A stretch of 64,000 bases of DNA, from positions 14,820 through 78,819 of the forward strand of contig NZ_JAJEPW010000008.1 in assembly GCF_020687045.1 (NCBI RefSeq), given 5' to 3'. The notes under the pieces were generated by a model. The model was given only the letters and a program-made list of their open reading frames with translations, did not search any database and was not told the DNA's origin. Source of the DNA: Vescimonas cirricatena. GTDB taxonomy: Bacteria; Bacillota; Clostridia; Oscillospirales; Oscillospiraceae. Every line of letters begins with the position of its first letter. Position 1 is the stretch's first letter. This document shows positions 34,086 to 42,606 of the stretch, piece by piece. The translations under genes were made by a program, and so were the position numbers.

Positions 34086-35135
34086 ATGGATAAGAAAGAC
34101 GAGATCATCCTCCAGCAGCTGGACGTGATCCGCTCCATGACGGAGCGGAACCTGCGCAGCGTCAACAGCGATTTCTGGGGCACGCCCCTGTCCCCGGCGG
34201 AAAAGCTCGGGGAGAAGGCGGCCCCCAAGACCCCTGATAAGACCCCCGGCAGGGCCCCGGAGAAGAAGTCCGGCGGCCCGGAGCAGCCGTCGGAGGCCCC
34301 GGAGTCTCTGCCCAAGGAGGACATGAAGGACCTGCTGGCGGAGCTGGACGGCTACATCGGTCTGCAGACCGTCAAGGAGGAGGTCCACAACCTCATCAAC
34401 ATGGCCTCGGTGTATCAGCTGCGGCGGCAGCACGACCTGCCCACCACGGATATGTCCCTGCACCTGGTGTTCACCGGCAACCCCGGCACCGGCAAGACCA
34501 TGATGGCCCGGATGATGGCCCGGATCTACCGCAGTCTGGACATTCTGTCCCGGGGCCAGCTGGTGGAGGTGGACCGCAGCGGCCTGGTGGCGGGCTATGT
34601 GGGCCAGACGGCTATCAAGACCCAGAAGGTCATCGAAAAGGCCATGGGCGGCGTGCTGTTCATCGACGAGGCCTACGCCCTGAACGGCCGGTCGGAAAAC
34701 GACTTCGGCCAGGAGGCCATCGACACTATCCTCAAGGCCATGGAGGACCACCGGGACGACCTGGTGGTGATCGTGGCGGGGTACACGGACCTGATGGACC
34801 GGTTCATCCACTCCAACCCCGGCCTGGAATCCCGGTTCAACCGCTTCCTGCTGTTTGACGACTATACCACCGACGAGATGGTGGAGATCTTCCGGATGCA
34901 GTGCAAAAAGGGCTGCTATCAGCTGACGGAGGAGGCCCAGCCCCTGATCCGGGACTATATCGCCGAGGAATCGGCGGACGACAGCTTCGGCAACGCCCGG
35001 GGCGTCCGCAACCTGTTTGAGCACGTTCTGGTGGCCCAGAACAACCGCCTGGCCGCCATGGAAAAGATCACCCGGGAGGACCTGATGACCATCACCGCCG
35101 ACGACGTCCTCCGGGCCCGGGGAAAGGTGGACTGA
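34086..35135 (+). CDS. CbxX/CfqX-type AAA+ ATPase (SpoVK-like)
   Basis: 349 residues. A Pro/Lys-rich N-terminal stretch (about 40-75) precedes a single AAA+ domain with Walker A GNPGTGKT (about 133-140), Walker B VLFIDEAYAL (about 189-198), sensor 1 VIVAGYTDLMD and the Arg finger region GLESRFNRFL. This is the CbxX/SpoVK family, whose members remodel protein complexes; in endospore formers the relative SpoVK acts in spore maturation. It is 15 bp from the Gx gene and 2 bp from the next lipoprotein gene. Confidence 0.92.
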   Translation: MDKKDEIILQQLDVIRSMTERNLRSVNSDFWGTPLSPAEKLGEKAAPKTPDKTPGRAPEKKSGGPEQPSEAPESLPKEDMKDLLAELDGYIGLQTVKEEVHNLINMASVYQLRRQHDLPTTDMSLHLVFTGNPGTGKTMMARMMARIYRSLDILSRGQLVEVDRSGLVAGYVGQTAIKTQKVIEKAMGGVLFIDEAYALNGRSENDFGQEAIDTILKAMEDHRDDLVVIVAGYTDLMDRFIHSNPGLESRFNRFLLFDDYTTDEMVEIFRMQCKKGCYQLTEEAQPLIRDYIAEESADDSFGNARGVRNLFEHVLVAQNNRLAAMEKITREDLMTITADDVLRARGKVD

Positions 35136-35136
35136 C

Positions 35137-36144
35137 ATGAAACGACTGACTGCGGGGCTTCTGGCCCTGATGCTGCTGGCGACCCTGCTGCCCGGCTGCG
35201 GGAAGAAGGAGCAGTGGAATGTGGATAACTTCTTCCTGTCCGACGACGGAACCACCTATTCCGTCAGCTATCGCCACGACGACGGCACGGAGGAGGTGGT
35301 GGCGGAGATGGGCAGCTATCCCCAGCCCCTGACCATCATCGCCGGGAAGCTGTACTATGTCCATGGCGGCAGCATGGTGGCCGTGGACCTGAAGGACCCC
35401 ACCCAGCGCCAGACCCTCACGGAGCCGGGGCTGTCGGGGCTTTCCATCGGGTTTATCGACGACGGGGCGGTGTACTGCCCCCTGGCCACCGACACGGAGA
35501 AGTGCTATCGGGTGGCCCTGGACCTGTCCGAGTGCACCCGGGTGGCCATCCCCCGGGAGCAGCGGCCCACGGACTATGACGCCCTGCTGGACCAGATCTA
35601 TGCCGCCGTGGGAGCCATCGACAACCGCATGGCCCTGCGGACCCTGCGGGCCCGGTACTCCGAAACCGGCAGCCTGACCTCCCTGGAGATGACGGTCTGG
35701 TCCCTCCAGGAGGAGACGTATTCTCTGAACAGTTGGGCCGATGTACATGTATCCGTCCAGCGCAGCGGCAGCGGCTTCACCGTCACCGCCCAGGACCAGC
35801 ACCGGCCCCTGCCCATGGATTCGGAAACCGTGGCGGCTATGCTGTCGGTGCAGCGGTTTGTCGAGACCGTGAAGGCCGTGGACAGCGCGGACCTGTGGAC
35901 CAGCCAGAAAACCGGCCAGCCCCTGTACTATCAGCTGACCTATCACGCCTCGGAGTATGAGGCCGCCGTGGCGGCAGACGGAGGCGTACCCTGCCTGAAC
36001 CCCGACGGCTCGGCGGCTCAGCTGCCCCAGGGGAGCCTGCTGGTGCTGGCCCAGTGCTATGACCGGGGTGACGCCAACATCGCCCTTACCGACAGCCAGG
36101 GCCTGACCACCGGCGCTCTGCGGGTCATCGTCCCTGCGGCGTAA
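35137..36144 (+). CDS. Putative lipoprotein, unknown function
   Basis: 335 residues. The N-terminus MKRLTAGLLALMLLATLLPGC is a lipoprotein signal with lipobox LPGC at 18-21. The mature part is soluble, mixed beta, with no cysteine-rich or catalytic motif seen. Segments such as YSVSYRHDDGTEEVVAEMGS and SIGFIDDGAVYCPLATDT suggest a beta-propeller-like or DUF5050-like sensor domain, but this is weak. It lies in the recR-barstar operon. Confidence 0.7.
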   Translation: MKRLTAGLLALMLLATLLPGCGKKEQWNVDNFFLSDDGTTYSVSYRHDDGTEEVVAEMGSYPQPLTIIAGKLYYVHGGSMVAVDLKDPTQRQTLTEPGLSGLSIGFIDDGAVYCPLATDTEKCYRVALDLSECTRVAIPREQRPTDYDALLDQIYAAVGAIDNRMALRTLRARYSETGSLTSLEMTVWSLQEETYSLNSWADVHVSVQRSGSGFTVTAQDQHRPLPMDSETVAAMLSVQRFVETVKAVDSADLWTSQKTGQPLYYQLTYHASEYEAAVAADGGVPCLNPDGSAAQLPQGSLLVLAQCYDRGDANIALTDSQGLTTGALRVIVPAA

Positions 36145-36146
36145 AT

Positions 36147-36455
36147 ATGGACCCTCACGCCTGTACACCGATGCCGGAGGGCGGCATTCTTCTGGACCTG
36201 ACGTCCTGCCGGGACTGGGGGATGGTGCAGGACGCCATCCGGCGGGCCTTCGGTTTCCCGGCTCACTACGGGGAAAACTGGGATGCCATGTGGGACTGTC
36301 TGACGGACCTGTTCTGGGTGACGGATGACCACCGCATCGTGGTTCGGGGCCTGGATGACCTGCCGCCGGACCTGCGGGCATATGCCGAACCCCTGCGCCA
36401 GGTGCTGGAGGACCTGCGGACCCGCTGTCCCCGTCTGCGGGTGACCTACTGCTGA
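36147..36455 (+). CDS. Barstar family protein
   Basis: 102 residues. The barstar core is visible: ILLDLTSCRDWGMVQDAIRR, AFGFPAHYGENWDAMWDCLT, with the typical HYGENWDA motif and the Trp and Asp residues that contact barnase in the known inhibitor. Barstar proteins bind and block ribonucleases of the barnase family. No barnase-like gene is nearby. It is the last gene of the operon, 2 bp after the lipoprotein gene, and is followed by a terminator. Confidence 0.88.
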   Translation: MDPHACTPMPEGGILLDLTSCRDWGMVQDAIRRAFGFPAHYGENWDAMWDCLTDLFWVTDDHRIVVRGLDDLPPDLRAYAEPLRQVLEDLRTRCPRLRVTYC

Positions 36456-36495
36456 AAAATGCCCCGGGGCCTGTTATGGGTCCCGGGGCATTTCC
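36456..36495 (+). terminator. Terminator at the end of the recR-barstar operon
   Basis: The stem AAATGCCCCGGGGCC / GGTCCCGGGGCATTT begins immediately after the stop codon. Confidence 0.85.
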
Positions 36496-36521
36496 CTCTT
36501 CCCATTTTCAACGATATGTGG

Positions 36522-36600
36522 TATACTCTCTGGCGACAGGGACCCGACCTGTCCAAGCGCCGCAAGGCGTTCGTTCGGCCCGGCGGGGCCGTTCTCTAAA
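36522..36600 (+). ncRNA. Candidate preQ1 riboswitch leader of queT
   Basis: After a -10-like TATACT (36522-36527) the leader contains GGCGACAGGGACCCGACCTG, which pairs as GGCG...CGCC around an inner stem GACAGG / CCTGTC (36532-36561). A second GC-rich hairpin precedes the ribosome binding site. The gene that follows is a QueT transporter. PreQ1-III riboswitches are known mainly from Oscillospiraceae queT leaders, so this position is suggestive. I cannot match the full consensus by eye. Confidence 0.4.
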
Positions 36601-36620
36601 CAAAACATGGGAGGTACCAC

Positions 36621-37127
36621 ATGAAACACAAAAACACGCAAAAGCTGACCCTGGCCGCCATGACGGCGGCCGCCTACGCCGCGCTGTCCCTGCTGGGGGC
36701 GGTGTTCGGCCTGACCTTCGGCCCCATCCAGGTGCGCTTCTCCGAGGCGCTGTGCCTGCTGCCGTTCCTGTTCCCGGAAACCGCCTGGGGTTTGGGGGTG
36801 GGGTGCCTGATCGCCAACCTGTTCAGCCCCTATGGAGCCCTGGACATCGTGGTGGGGTCTTTGTCCACCCTGATCGCCGCCCTGCTGACCGCCCGGTGCC
36901 GCAGTCCCTGGACCGCGGCCCTGCCGCCGGTGGTGTGCAACATGGTGCTGGTGGGGGCCGTGCTGGCCTATGAGACGGCAGGCACTTCCGCCGCCTTCTG
37001 GCCGGCCTATGGGCTCAACGCCCTGACCGTGGGCCTGGGGGAGGCCGTCGCCTGCCTGGTGCTGGGGGTGCTGCTGGTGAAGCAGCTGCCGAAAATCCCC
37101 TATTTCCGGAACCGGCTTGCGTCATGA
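36621..37127 (+). CDS. queT: QueT family queuosine-precursor transporter
   Basis: 168 residues with about five or six transmembrane helices. The pattern LTLAAMTAAAYAALSLLGAV, FGPIQVRFSEALCLLPFLFP and LGVGCLIANLFSPYGALDIV matches the QueT (formerly COG4708) S-component-like family, which imports preQ1 or related queuine precursors for tRNA modification, probably with an ECF module encoded elsewhere. Start has gggagg at 36610. It is a single-gene unit between terminators. Confidence 0.92.
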   Translation: MKHKNTQKLTLAAMTAAAYAALSLLGAVFGLTFGPIQVRFSEALCLLPFLFPETAWGLGVGCLIANLFSPYGALDIVVGSLSTLIAALLTARCRSPWTAALPPVVCNMVLVGAVLAYETAGTSAAFWPAYGLNALTVGLGEAVACLVLGVLLVKQLPKIPYFRNRLAS

Positions 37128-37149
37128 TTTCAGCTTCTGTAATAAAATA

Positions 37150-37186
37150 AATGCTGGGGCCAGGCGGATGCCTGGCCCCAGCATTT
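37150..37186 (+). terminator. Terminator after queT
   Basis: The long stem AAATGCTGGGGCCAGGC / GCCTGGCCCCAGCATTT followed by ATT. Confidence 0.9.
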
Positions 37187-37229
37187 ATTATGAACCCAGC
37201 CTGCACAGGCTATCCGGCGGCGCAGTTGG

Positions 37230-37258
37230 TTGACGGAAAACCGGGGGTGTGGTACACT
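37230..37258 (+). promoter_or_regulatory. Promoter of the zinc-ribbon/CDF operon
   Basis: TTGACG (37230-37235), 17 bp and TACACT (37253-37258), about 30 bp before the ATG at 37289. Confidence 0.65.
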
Positions 37259-37288
37259 GAGGAGACTACTATAAAGCGAGGGATCATC

Positions 37289-37885
37289 ATGGAAGAAACC
37301 AGGAGCTTCGGCTATATCTGCCCCAAATGCGGACGGGCGGTCATGGCCCGGCGCAGCGCCTTTTCCCTGGCGGCGGCCGCCGCCCATATCGAGTGCCCCT
37401 GCGGCCAGTCCGACATGCTCATCGAGACCGACGGCTCCCGCTTCCGCCTGTGGGTGCCCTGCGGCCTGTGCGGCGAAACGCACCAGGCCGAGTGCAGCGC
37501 CGACGCAGTGCTGCGGGGCCGGGGCATCGGCCTGGCCTGCCCCAAGACCAGGCAGATCTGCTGCTATGTGGGCCAGGAGGACCAAGTGTCCGCCCAGATG
37601 GAGCAGCTGGCCGTCCGGGCCGCCAAGGAGAAGGCGGAGGACCCGGAGGCCTTCACCGACAACATTATTATGTATGAGGTGCTGTCGGAGCTGAAGGACA
37701 TCGCCGCCCGGGGCGGCATCCGCTGCCGCTGCGGCAGCACCCGCTACGGCATCCAGGTCCACCGGGACTCCGTGGACCTGTGTTGCCAGGACTGCGGCGG
37801 CAAGCTGCGTCTGCCCGCCGCCACCGACGAGGATCTGGACCGCCTGTGCTGCCAGATGACCCTGACCATTCCGGGGAGGGCGTGA
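37289..37885 (+). CDS. Multi-zinc-ribbon cytosolic protein
   Basis: 198 residues from the ATG at 37289 (agcgaggg upstream). Cys pairs occur at CPKCG (about 10-13), CPCG, CGLCG, a CRCG pair near 149 and CCQDCGG near 167-170, so at least two zinc ribbons are likely. There is no membrane segment. No known enzyme motif was seen. It is 1 bp from the cation diffusion facilitator gene, so a link to metal handling is possible but unproven. Confidence 0.7.
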   Translation: MEETRSFGYICPKCGRAVMARRSAFSLAAAAAHIECPCGQSDMLIETDGSRFRLWVPCGLCGETHQAECSADAVLRGRGIGLACPKTRQICCYVGQEDQVSAQMEQLAVRAAKEKAEDPEAFTDNIIMYEVLSELKDIAARGGIRCRCGSTRYGIQVHRDSVDLCCQDCGGKLRLPAATDEDLDRLCCQMTLTIPGRA

Positions 37886-37886
37886 C

Positions 37887-39056
37887 ATGATGGAGCTTCT
37901 CTCCCGCTGGTTCATCCGGGACCGGGATAACGTCACGGACCCCCGGGTCCGCCGGGCCTATGGCCAGCTGTGCGGCTTTGTGGGCATCGGGCTGAACATC
38001 CTGCTGTTTGCCGGGAAGTTCTTCGCCGGTACCCTCAGCGGCTCCGTGGCCATCACCGCCGACGCCTTCAACAACCTGTCCGACGCCGGGTCCTCGGTGG
38101 TGACCCTGCTGGGCTTCCGCCTGGCCGGGAAAAAGCCGGACCCCCAGCACCCCTTCGGCCACGGGCGGCTGGAATATGTCTCGGGCCTGATCGTGGCGGG
38201 GCTGATTCTGCTGATGGGCGTGGAGCTGGCCAAGTCCTCGGTGGAGAAAATCCTCCACCCGGCGGCGGTGGATTTCAGCGTCATCGCCCTGGTGATCCTG
38301 GCGGTGTCCATCTGCGTGAAGCTGTATATGTGCCTGTATAACCGGCGGATCGGCAAAAAAATCCGTTCCGCCGCCATGGAGGCCACCGCCGCCGACAGCC
38401 TGTCCGACACGGCGGCCACCGCCGCCGTGCTGCTGGCCATGCTCATCGCCAAGTGGACCGGCCTGGACATCGACGGCTGGGTGGGCCTGGTGGTGGCGGG
38501 CTTCATCCTGTTCTCCGGGGTCAAATCCGCCCGGGAGACCATCAGCCCTCTGCTGGGCCAGCCGCCGGAAAAGGAATTTGTGGACCGGATTCAGGCCATT
38601 GTCCTGTCCCATCCGGAGATTCTGGGCCTGCACGACCTGGTGGTCCACGACTACGGCCCCGGCCGGGTGATGGTGTCCCTCCATGCGGAGGTCCCGGCCC
38701 ACGGGGACCTGCTGGAGCTCCACGACGTGGTGGACAACATCGAAATGGACCTGTCCTGCCAGCTGAACTGCCAGGCGGTGATCCATATGGACCCGGTGGT
38801 CACCGACGACGGCCTGACCGGCCCCCTGCGGAGCCGGGTGGCGGAGCTGGTGAAGCAGGTGGACCCCGCCATCACCATCCACGACTTCCGAGTGGTGGCC
38901 GGTCCCACCCACACCAATCTGGTGTTTGACGCGGTGGTGCCCTTTGACGAAAAGCTCACCGCCGCCCAGGCGGCGGAGAAAATCCGCGCTCTGGTCCGCA
39001 CCATGGACGACGGCCGCTACTTCGCCGTGGTGACGGTGGAGAATTCGTACATCTGA
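37887..39056 (+). CDS. Cation diffusion facilitator family transporter
   Basis: 389 residues. Six transmembrane helices in about 30-215, with the metal-site motifs ITADAFNNLSDAGSS (Asp near 58 and 66), HPFGHGRLEY (about 88-97) and DSLSDTAAT (about 169-177). A cytosolic C-terminal domain (about 220-300, DLVVHDYGPGRVMVSLHAEV) is typical, with an additional C-terminal region to 389. CDF proteins export divalent cations (Zn, Fe, Mn) by proton exchange; specificity is uncertain. It is the last chromosomal gene before the island. Confidence 0.93.
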   Translation: MMELLSRWFIRDRDNVTDPRVRRAYGQLCGFVGIGLNILLFAGKFFAGTLSGSVAITADAFNNLSDAGSSVVTLLGFRLAGKKPDPQHPFGHGRLEYVSGLIVAGLILLMGVELAKSSVEKILHPAAVDFSVIALVILAVSICVKLYMCLYNRRIGKKIRSAAMEATAADSLSDTAATAAVLLAMLIAKWTGLDIDGWVGLVVAGFILFSGVKSARETISPLLGQPPEKEFVDRIQAIVLSHPEILGLHDLVVHDYGPGRVMVSLHAEVPAHGDLLELHDVVDNIEMDLSCQLNCQAVIHMDPVVTDDGLTGPLRSRVAELVKQVDPAITIHDFRVVAGPTHTNLVFDAVVPFDEKLTAAQAAEKIRALVRTMDDGRYFAVVTVENSYI

Positions 39057-39070
39057 CCCCGGGAAGCGGC

Positions 39071-39400
39071 TTGCGCAGCCTAAGACATTTCTCTATCACA
39101 AAGAAACTGGCGATTAACGGGCATGACTATGTAAGCCTGGCAAAGGATACCGCCCACCGCCAGTTGGGGACGATACAGGACTATTACGAAACGCCGGAGG
39201 ACAGCGTAAGAATTGATACGGCAAAAGCGATTGGAAAACTTCTTATCCGCTCTGATGAATCGGATTCTGAATCCCAAGTGACAATCTCACTGGAAGATGA
39301 AGATTTTGCAAAAAAGCTTGAGGAAGTGGCTTCTGATTCAGCCGGAAAACAGATGCTTGAGTTTGCTATTGCTATGTACGAAAAAAATAATTCAGACTAA
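39071..39400 (+). pseudogene. Low-GC reading frame at the island border, probable gene remnant
   Basis: 109 codons beginning with an unsupported TTG 15 bp after the CDF gene. GC content drops sharply here. The sequence (TKKLAINGHDYVSLAKDTAH ... SDSAGKQMLEFAIAMYEKNN) looks like the C-terminal part of a protein, not a complete gene, and has no ribosome binding site. I recognise no family. It is probably the end of a mobile-element gene cut by the island boundary. Confidence 0.4.
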
Positions 39401-39596
39401 CAGCGGTCATTCTACACAAACCGTACGGAATACCGCTAATCACCCAAAAATTCGGCTACTGTACAAAACCGCTGATTTTACTGTATAATAAAAGCGATAC
39501 GAAATACACGAACCATGATTCCCTTGCAGCAATAAAAGAGAAAAACCTCTCCAAGCGAAGCTTGATTATTTTTTCTTTTGCTGCTCAATAAAAAAA

Positions 39597-39681
39597 CCGA
39601 AAACCCTTGAAAACAAAGGCTTTCGGCGTTATTATCTGGCGCGCCAAAAGGGATTCGAACCCCCGGCCTTCCCCTTAGGAG
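39597..39681 (-). repeat. tRNA-Arg 3'-end remnant plus terminator (island boundary)
   Basis: On the minus strand the sequence reads CTCCTAAGG, a T-arm (GGGGGTTCGAATCCC), an acceptor 3' strand and CCA (39681-39637). It then reads a 34-bp hairpin (39630-39597) identical to the terminator of the tRNA-Arg at 63472-63505. This is what is left when an element integrates into a tRNA anticodon/3' region. The acceptor strand does not match that of the 63.5-kb tRNA, so it comes from a different tRNA-Arg copy. Confidence 0.7.
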
Positions 39682-39919
39682 TATGGCTTACCATGTGATA
39701 CACGGTTCGGATGTAACTTCCAATATCATCCCTTACGCAGAATGACTTGTAGTAAACGAACTTTATGGTGCAAAACACCTATTCTGACGCAGTTTTATGT
39801 GTCCGTTGGGTGGTCCTATTAGCAAATTCTTAGCAAGAGGACACCCAGCCAAAGCCGATTGCTACTGCCATTCTTCACTCCCTTAGTCAAAATGACAAGG
39901 CAAATACATGGAGGTTACT

Positions 39920-40012
39920 ATGGACAAGAAAGAGAAAAAGTCACTGCCGGAACCGCGCACATACACCGTGGAACAGATTGCAGCCATGCTTAACATTTGT
40001 CACTTGATGTAG
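39920..40012 (+). pseudogene. Truncated helix-turn-helix (Tn1549-type) protein
   Basis: 30 residues: MDKKEKKSLPEPRTYTVEQI followed by AAMLN and an unrelated end. This is the N-terminus of a small DNA-binding/excisionase-like protein common in Tn1549-like elements, cut inside the first helix-turn-helix. A good ribosome binding site (ggagg) remains. Confidence 0.6.
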
Positions 40013-40036
40013 GGTGGTTCAAAACGAACCACCCCA
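40013..40036 (+). terminator. Hairpin after the truncated HTH gene
   Basis: GGTGGTTC / GAACCACC with an AAAAC loop, no long T run. A further hairpin (AAAATCAAG / CTTGATTTT) lies at about 40098-40134 before tnpW. Confidence 0.5.
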
Positions 40037-40158
40037 CTTTGCAGGGCAAATTCCGTAAAATGAGCTGTTGGTCACGCCGTGCAGCAGTTGCCATACACAC
40101 AAAATCAAGTGGTCAAAATGACCTCTTGATTTTCAGAACCTAATTTGGGAGGTATTGA

Positions 40159-40338
40159 ATGAAAGAAACGCCAAACACAGCAAAGGAACACAAGGAAATT
40201 CCGGCAGGAACGTTCAACATGAGGATAGGCGGCACCACCTATGTTGTCTGCGTTCATTTCAGCAAGGAGAGCAAGGACACGCTGGAAGATAAGGTGAAAC
40301 GCCTGATGCGTGAAGATGTAAGAGCCGCTAATTTCTAA
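40159..40338 (+). CDS. Transposon-encoded TnpW family protein
   Basis: 59 residues (MKETPNTAKEHKEIPAGTFN ... RIGGTTYVVCVHFSKESKDT). The TYVVxVHFS core followed by a charged helix (LEDKVKRLM) is typical of the TnpW proteins of Tn1549-like ICEs, whose function is unknown. Site gggagg precedes the ATG. It is immediately followed by the virD4 fragment; in complete elements other genes lie between, so this marks a rearranged copy. Confidence 0.8.
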   Translation: MKETPNTAKEHKEIPAGTFNMRIGGTTYVVCVHFSKESKDTLEDKVKRLMREDVRAANF

Positions 40339-40339
40339 C

Positions 40340-41232
40340 GTGAAAATTATCTGTAATATCTCCGTTTTCTATCTTGACAAAACTGTTCCGAAAGGGACCT
40401 TGCTGCCGGAGATCGGCACTTTCCTGGAACGGAAGAAATACCGTATCAAGTGCCTCAACCTGATAAACTTCCGAAAATCCATGAAATACAACCCTATTGC
40501 CTACATCCGGTCAGAGAAAGATATCTTAAAGCTGGTGAACGCCCTGATTATGAACACGAAGGGCGAAGGCGAAAAATCTTCGGAAGATTTCTGGGTCAAA
40601 GCGGAACGCCTCTATTATTCCGCACTGATTGGCTACATCTGGTACGAGGCCACGGAGGAAGAAAAGAACTTCATCACACTTCTGGACCTTATCAATGCCA
40701 GTGAAGCCAGAGAAGATGACGAAACCTTTGAAAATCCCGTGGATATCGCGTTCAAGGAGCTGGAAAAGGACAAGCCCAACCACTTCGCGGTGCGGCAATA
40801 TAAAAAGTACAAATTAGCCGCCGGCAAAACCTTAAAATCCATTCTCATTTCCTGCGGTGCCCGGCTTGCTCCCTTCGATATCAAGGAGCTGCGGGACCTG
40901 ATGGAGTATGACGAACTGGAACTGGATACCCTGGGCGACCAAAAGACGGCATTGTTTGTGATCCTGTCGGATACGGACAGCACTTTCAATTTCGTGGCCG
41001 CCCTCATGTATAGTCAGCTTTTCAATCTGCTCTGCGACAAGGCGGATGACTTCTACGGCGGGCGGCTGCCCGTCCATGTCCGTCTGATCCTGGACGAGTT
41101 TGCCAACATCGGCCAGATACCGAACTTCGATAAGCTGATTGCCACCATCCGAAGCCGTGAGATATCGGCTTCTATTATTTTGCAGTCGCAGAGCCAGCTA
41201 AAAACCATCTACAAGGACGCGGCAGATACCAT
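40340..41232 (+). pseudogene. virD4 coupling-protein gene, truncated at both ends
   Basis: The 300-codon frame covers only the middle of a VirD4/TraG coupling ATPase. It includes TLLPEIGTFLERKKYRIKCL, the SEDFWVKAERLYYSALIGYI block, the Walker B-like VRLILDEFANIGQIP and SREISASIILQSQSQLKTIY. The N-terminal membrane segments and Walker A are missing, and the protein stops right after KDAADTI, where intact relatives continue with TGNCD. At this point the sequence runs into the 3' end of an oppositely oriented mazF-like gene. It is therefore a remnant without function. Confidence 0.85.
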
Positions 41233-41526
41233 ACCTAAGTAATTATCAATCCTGCTTTTATCAATGGTACGAATCTGTTCCAGCTGAACAACGGACGCTT
41301 CTTTGAATGCAGGATTGTCGTAAATAACAAAGTGCGTCGGCATATTCGCTTTCTTATGGATTCTGGTGGTGACCGTTGCCACAATCAATGTGGGAGCGTG
41401 TTTATTACCGGTATCGTTCTGAATGACGATAACCGGACGGATGCCGCCTTGTTCCGACCCAACTACCGGGTCCAGATTGGCGCAATAAATATCACCACGG
41501 CAATATACCCAATTTTCTTTCATCAT
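41209..41526 (-). pseudogene. PemK/MazF-like toxin gene with truncated 3' end
   Basis: 105 codons. The first 90 match the family (RGDIYCANLDPVVGSEQGG, RPVIVIQND, VATVTTRIHKKANMPTHFV, VVQLEQIRTIDKSRIDNYLG). After NYLG the protein ends with MVSAASL, encoded by virD4 sequence, instead of the usual last 20 or so residues (compare the intact gene at 16528). The break coincides with the virD4 break near 41232, so one deletion or rearrangement cut both genes. Whether the shortened protein is active is unknown. Confidence 0.75.
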
Positions 41527-42040
41527 GTGCCATGACCTCCTTTCGTTGGGTATGTAATAACTGACTGCCCGAAAGGAATCAGGCAGTCAGTCCAAAAGTC
41601 TATGTGTCCCATATTTGCCACGCACCCCTGGGAAAGAGGGCTTACGCCCTCAGGGAATCACCGAACGACTGATTGCGAATCAGTTCCATAGGAATCTAAC
41701 CTCTGCCGGGTTCTCCGCCAGCTCCGTAGAGAAGTAGCTTTAATCCTGTTGCTTTCATGGCCGTATTGGGAGCAACCCAATATTTACAAGCCAGTATTGA
41801 TCGCTGGCATCGGGAGAGAGACAACTACTTAATTTATAGAAGAAAGTCGTTCTGTTTCTCTGTCCGATACGTCACGGCGTACCGCTGATGTGGCTGATGC
41901 TCTCGCACCGGCAACAGGAACGTATTCGATGACTGTGTATTCAGTTTTCAAGGATCAAGCAGCCGATTTTCTTTGGCTGTATCTAAATTGTACCTGTTCC
42001 TCATGCAAGTTTTTATTGCCTCGTAGGTATAGTTTCGAGG
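41527..42040. other. Gene-free stretch of 514 bp
   Basis: I see no credible gene here. The stretch contains an imperfect hairpin (TGACTGCC ... GGCAGTCA, 41562-41588) and several short palindromic motifs. It precedes the minus-strand mazF-like remnant and may hold its promoter. Confidence 0.4.
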
Positions 42041-42256
42041 TTATTCACGACCTAAAAATATGTAATCAAGGGTTGTATCAAAGCGCACAACCAATTCGAT
42101 TGCCAAATCAATAGAGATACCTCTGTTGCCGTTTTCAATCCGTGCAATGGTGTTTGCGGCAACACCTAACTGCTCCGCAAGCTGTTCTTGTGTAAGCCCA
42201 TGTTTTCTTCTCAATGCTTTAATTCTTTTTCCGCTTTCAACCAAGTCGTAATACAT
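42041..42256 (-). CDS. Small XRE family regulator
   Basis: 71 residues from the ATG at 42256 with ribosome binding site ggagg (about 42263-42268). The open frame upstream to 42346 has no start signal. The whole protein is one Cro/CI-type helix-turn-helix domain: KRIKALRRKHGLTQEQLAEQ, LGVAANTIARIENG, then a C-terminal ELVVRFDTTLDYIFLG. It probably regulates genes of the Tn1549-like remnant. Confidence 0.85.
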   Translation of the reverse strand: MYYDLVESGKRIKALRRKHGLTQEQLAEQLGVAANTIARIENGNRGISIDLAIELVVRFDTTLDYIFLGRE

Positions 42257-42606
42257 TTTCGTTCCTCCGTGTTTTTGAATTTTTGAAGTTGCAAAATCAA
42301 AAACAGAGGGAGGAGATCGTGCCCGATTCTCAATGCCCTTTGCCATCTGCCCGTCCTCCTTGCAGGCATAAAAAAAGAGCCGGAGTAAATTACTCCAAGC
42401 TCTCGTTCATGCCTTTGTGTTAAAATGAAGGAAGATAGGCAGGTATAAAAAAGCCCCGTACCCATTACAGGCACGAGGCGTAACTCTCTCTATTCAATTT
42501 TATGCCGCTATCTCCCAGCATAGCCATTTTAACACTGGACAAGTCGGACTTTCAGTAGGGAAACCGTCGTATTTTCATCGGATTTTAGTCGGACTAAAAT
42601 CCTGTC

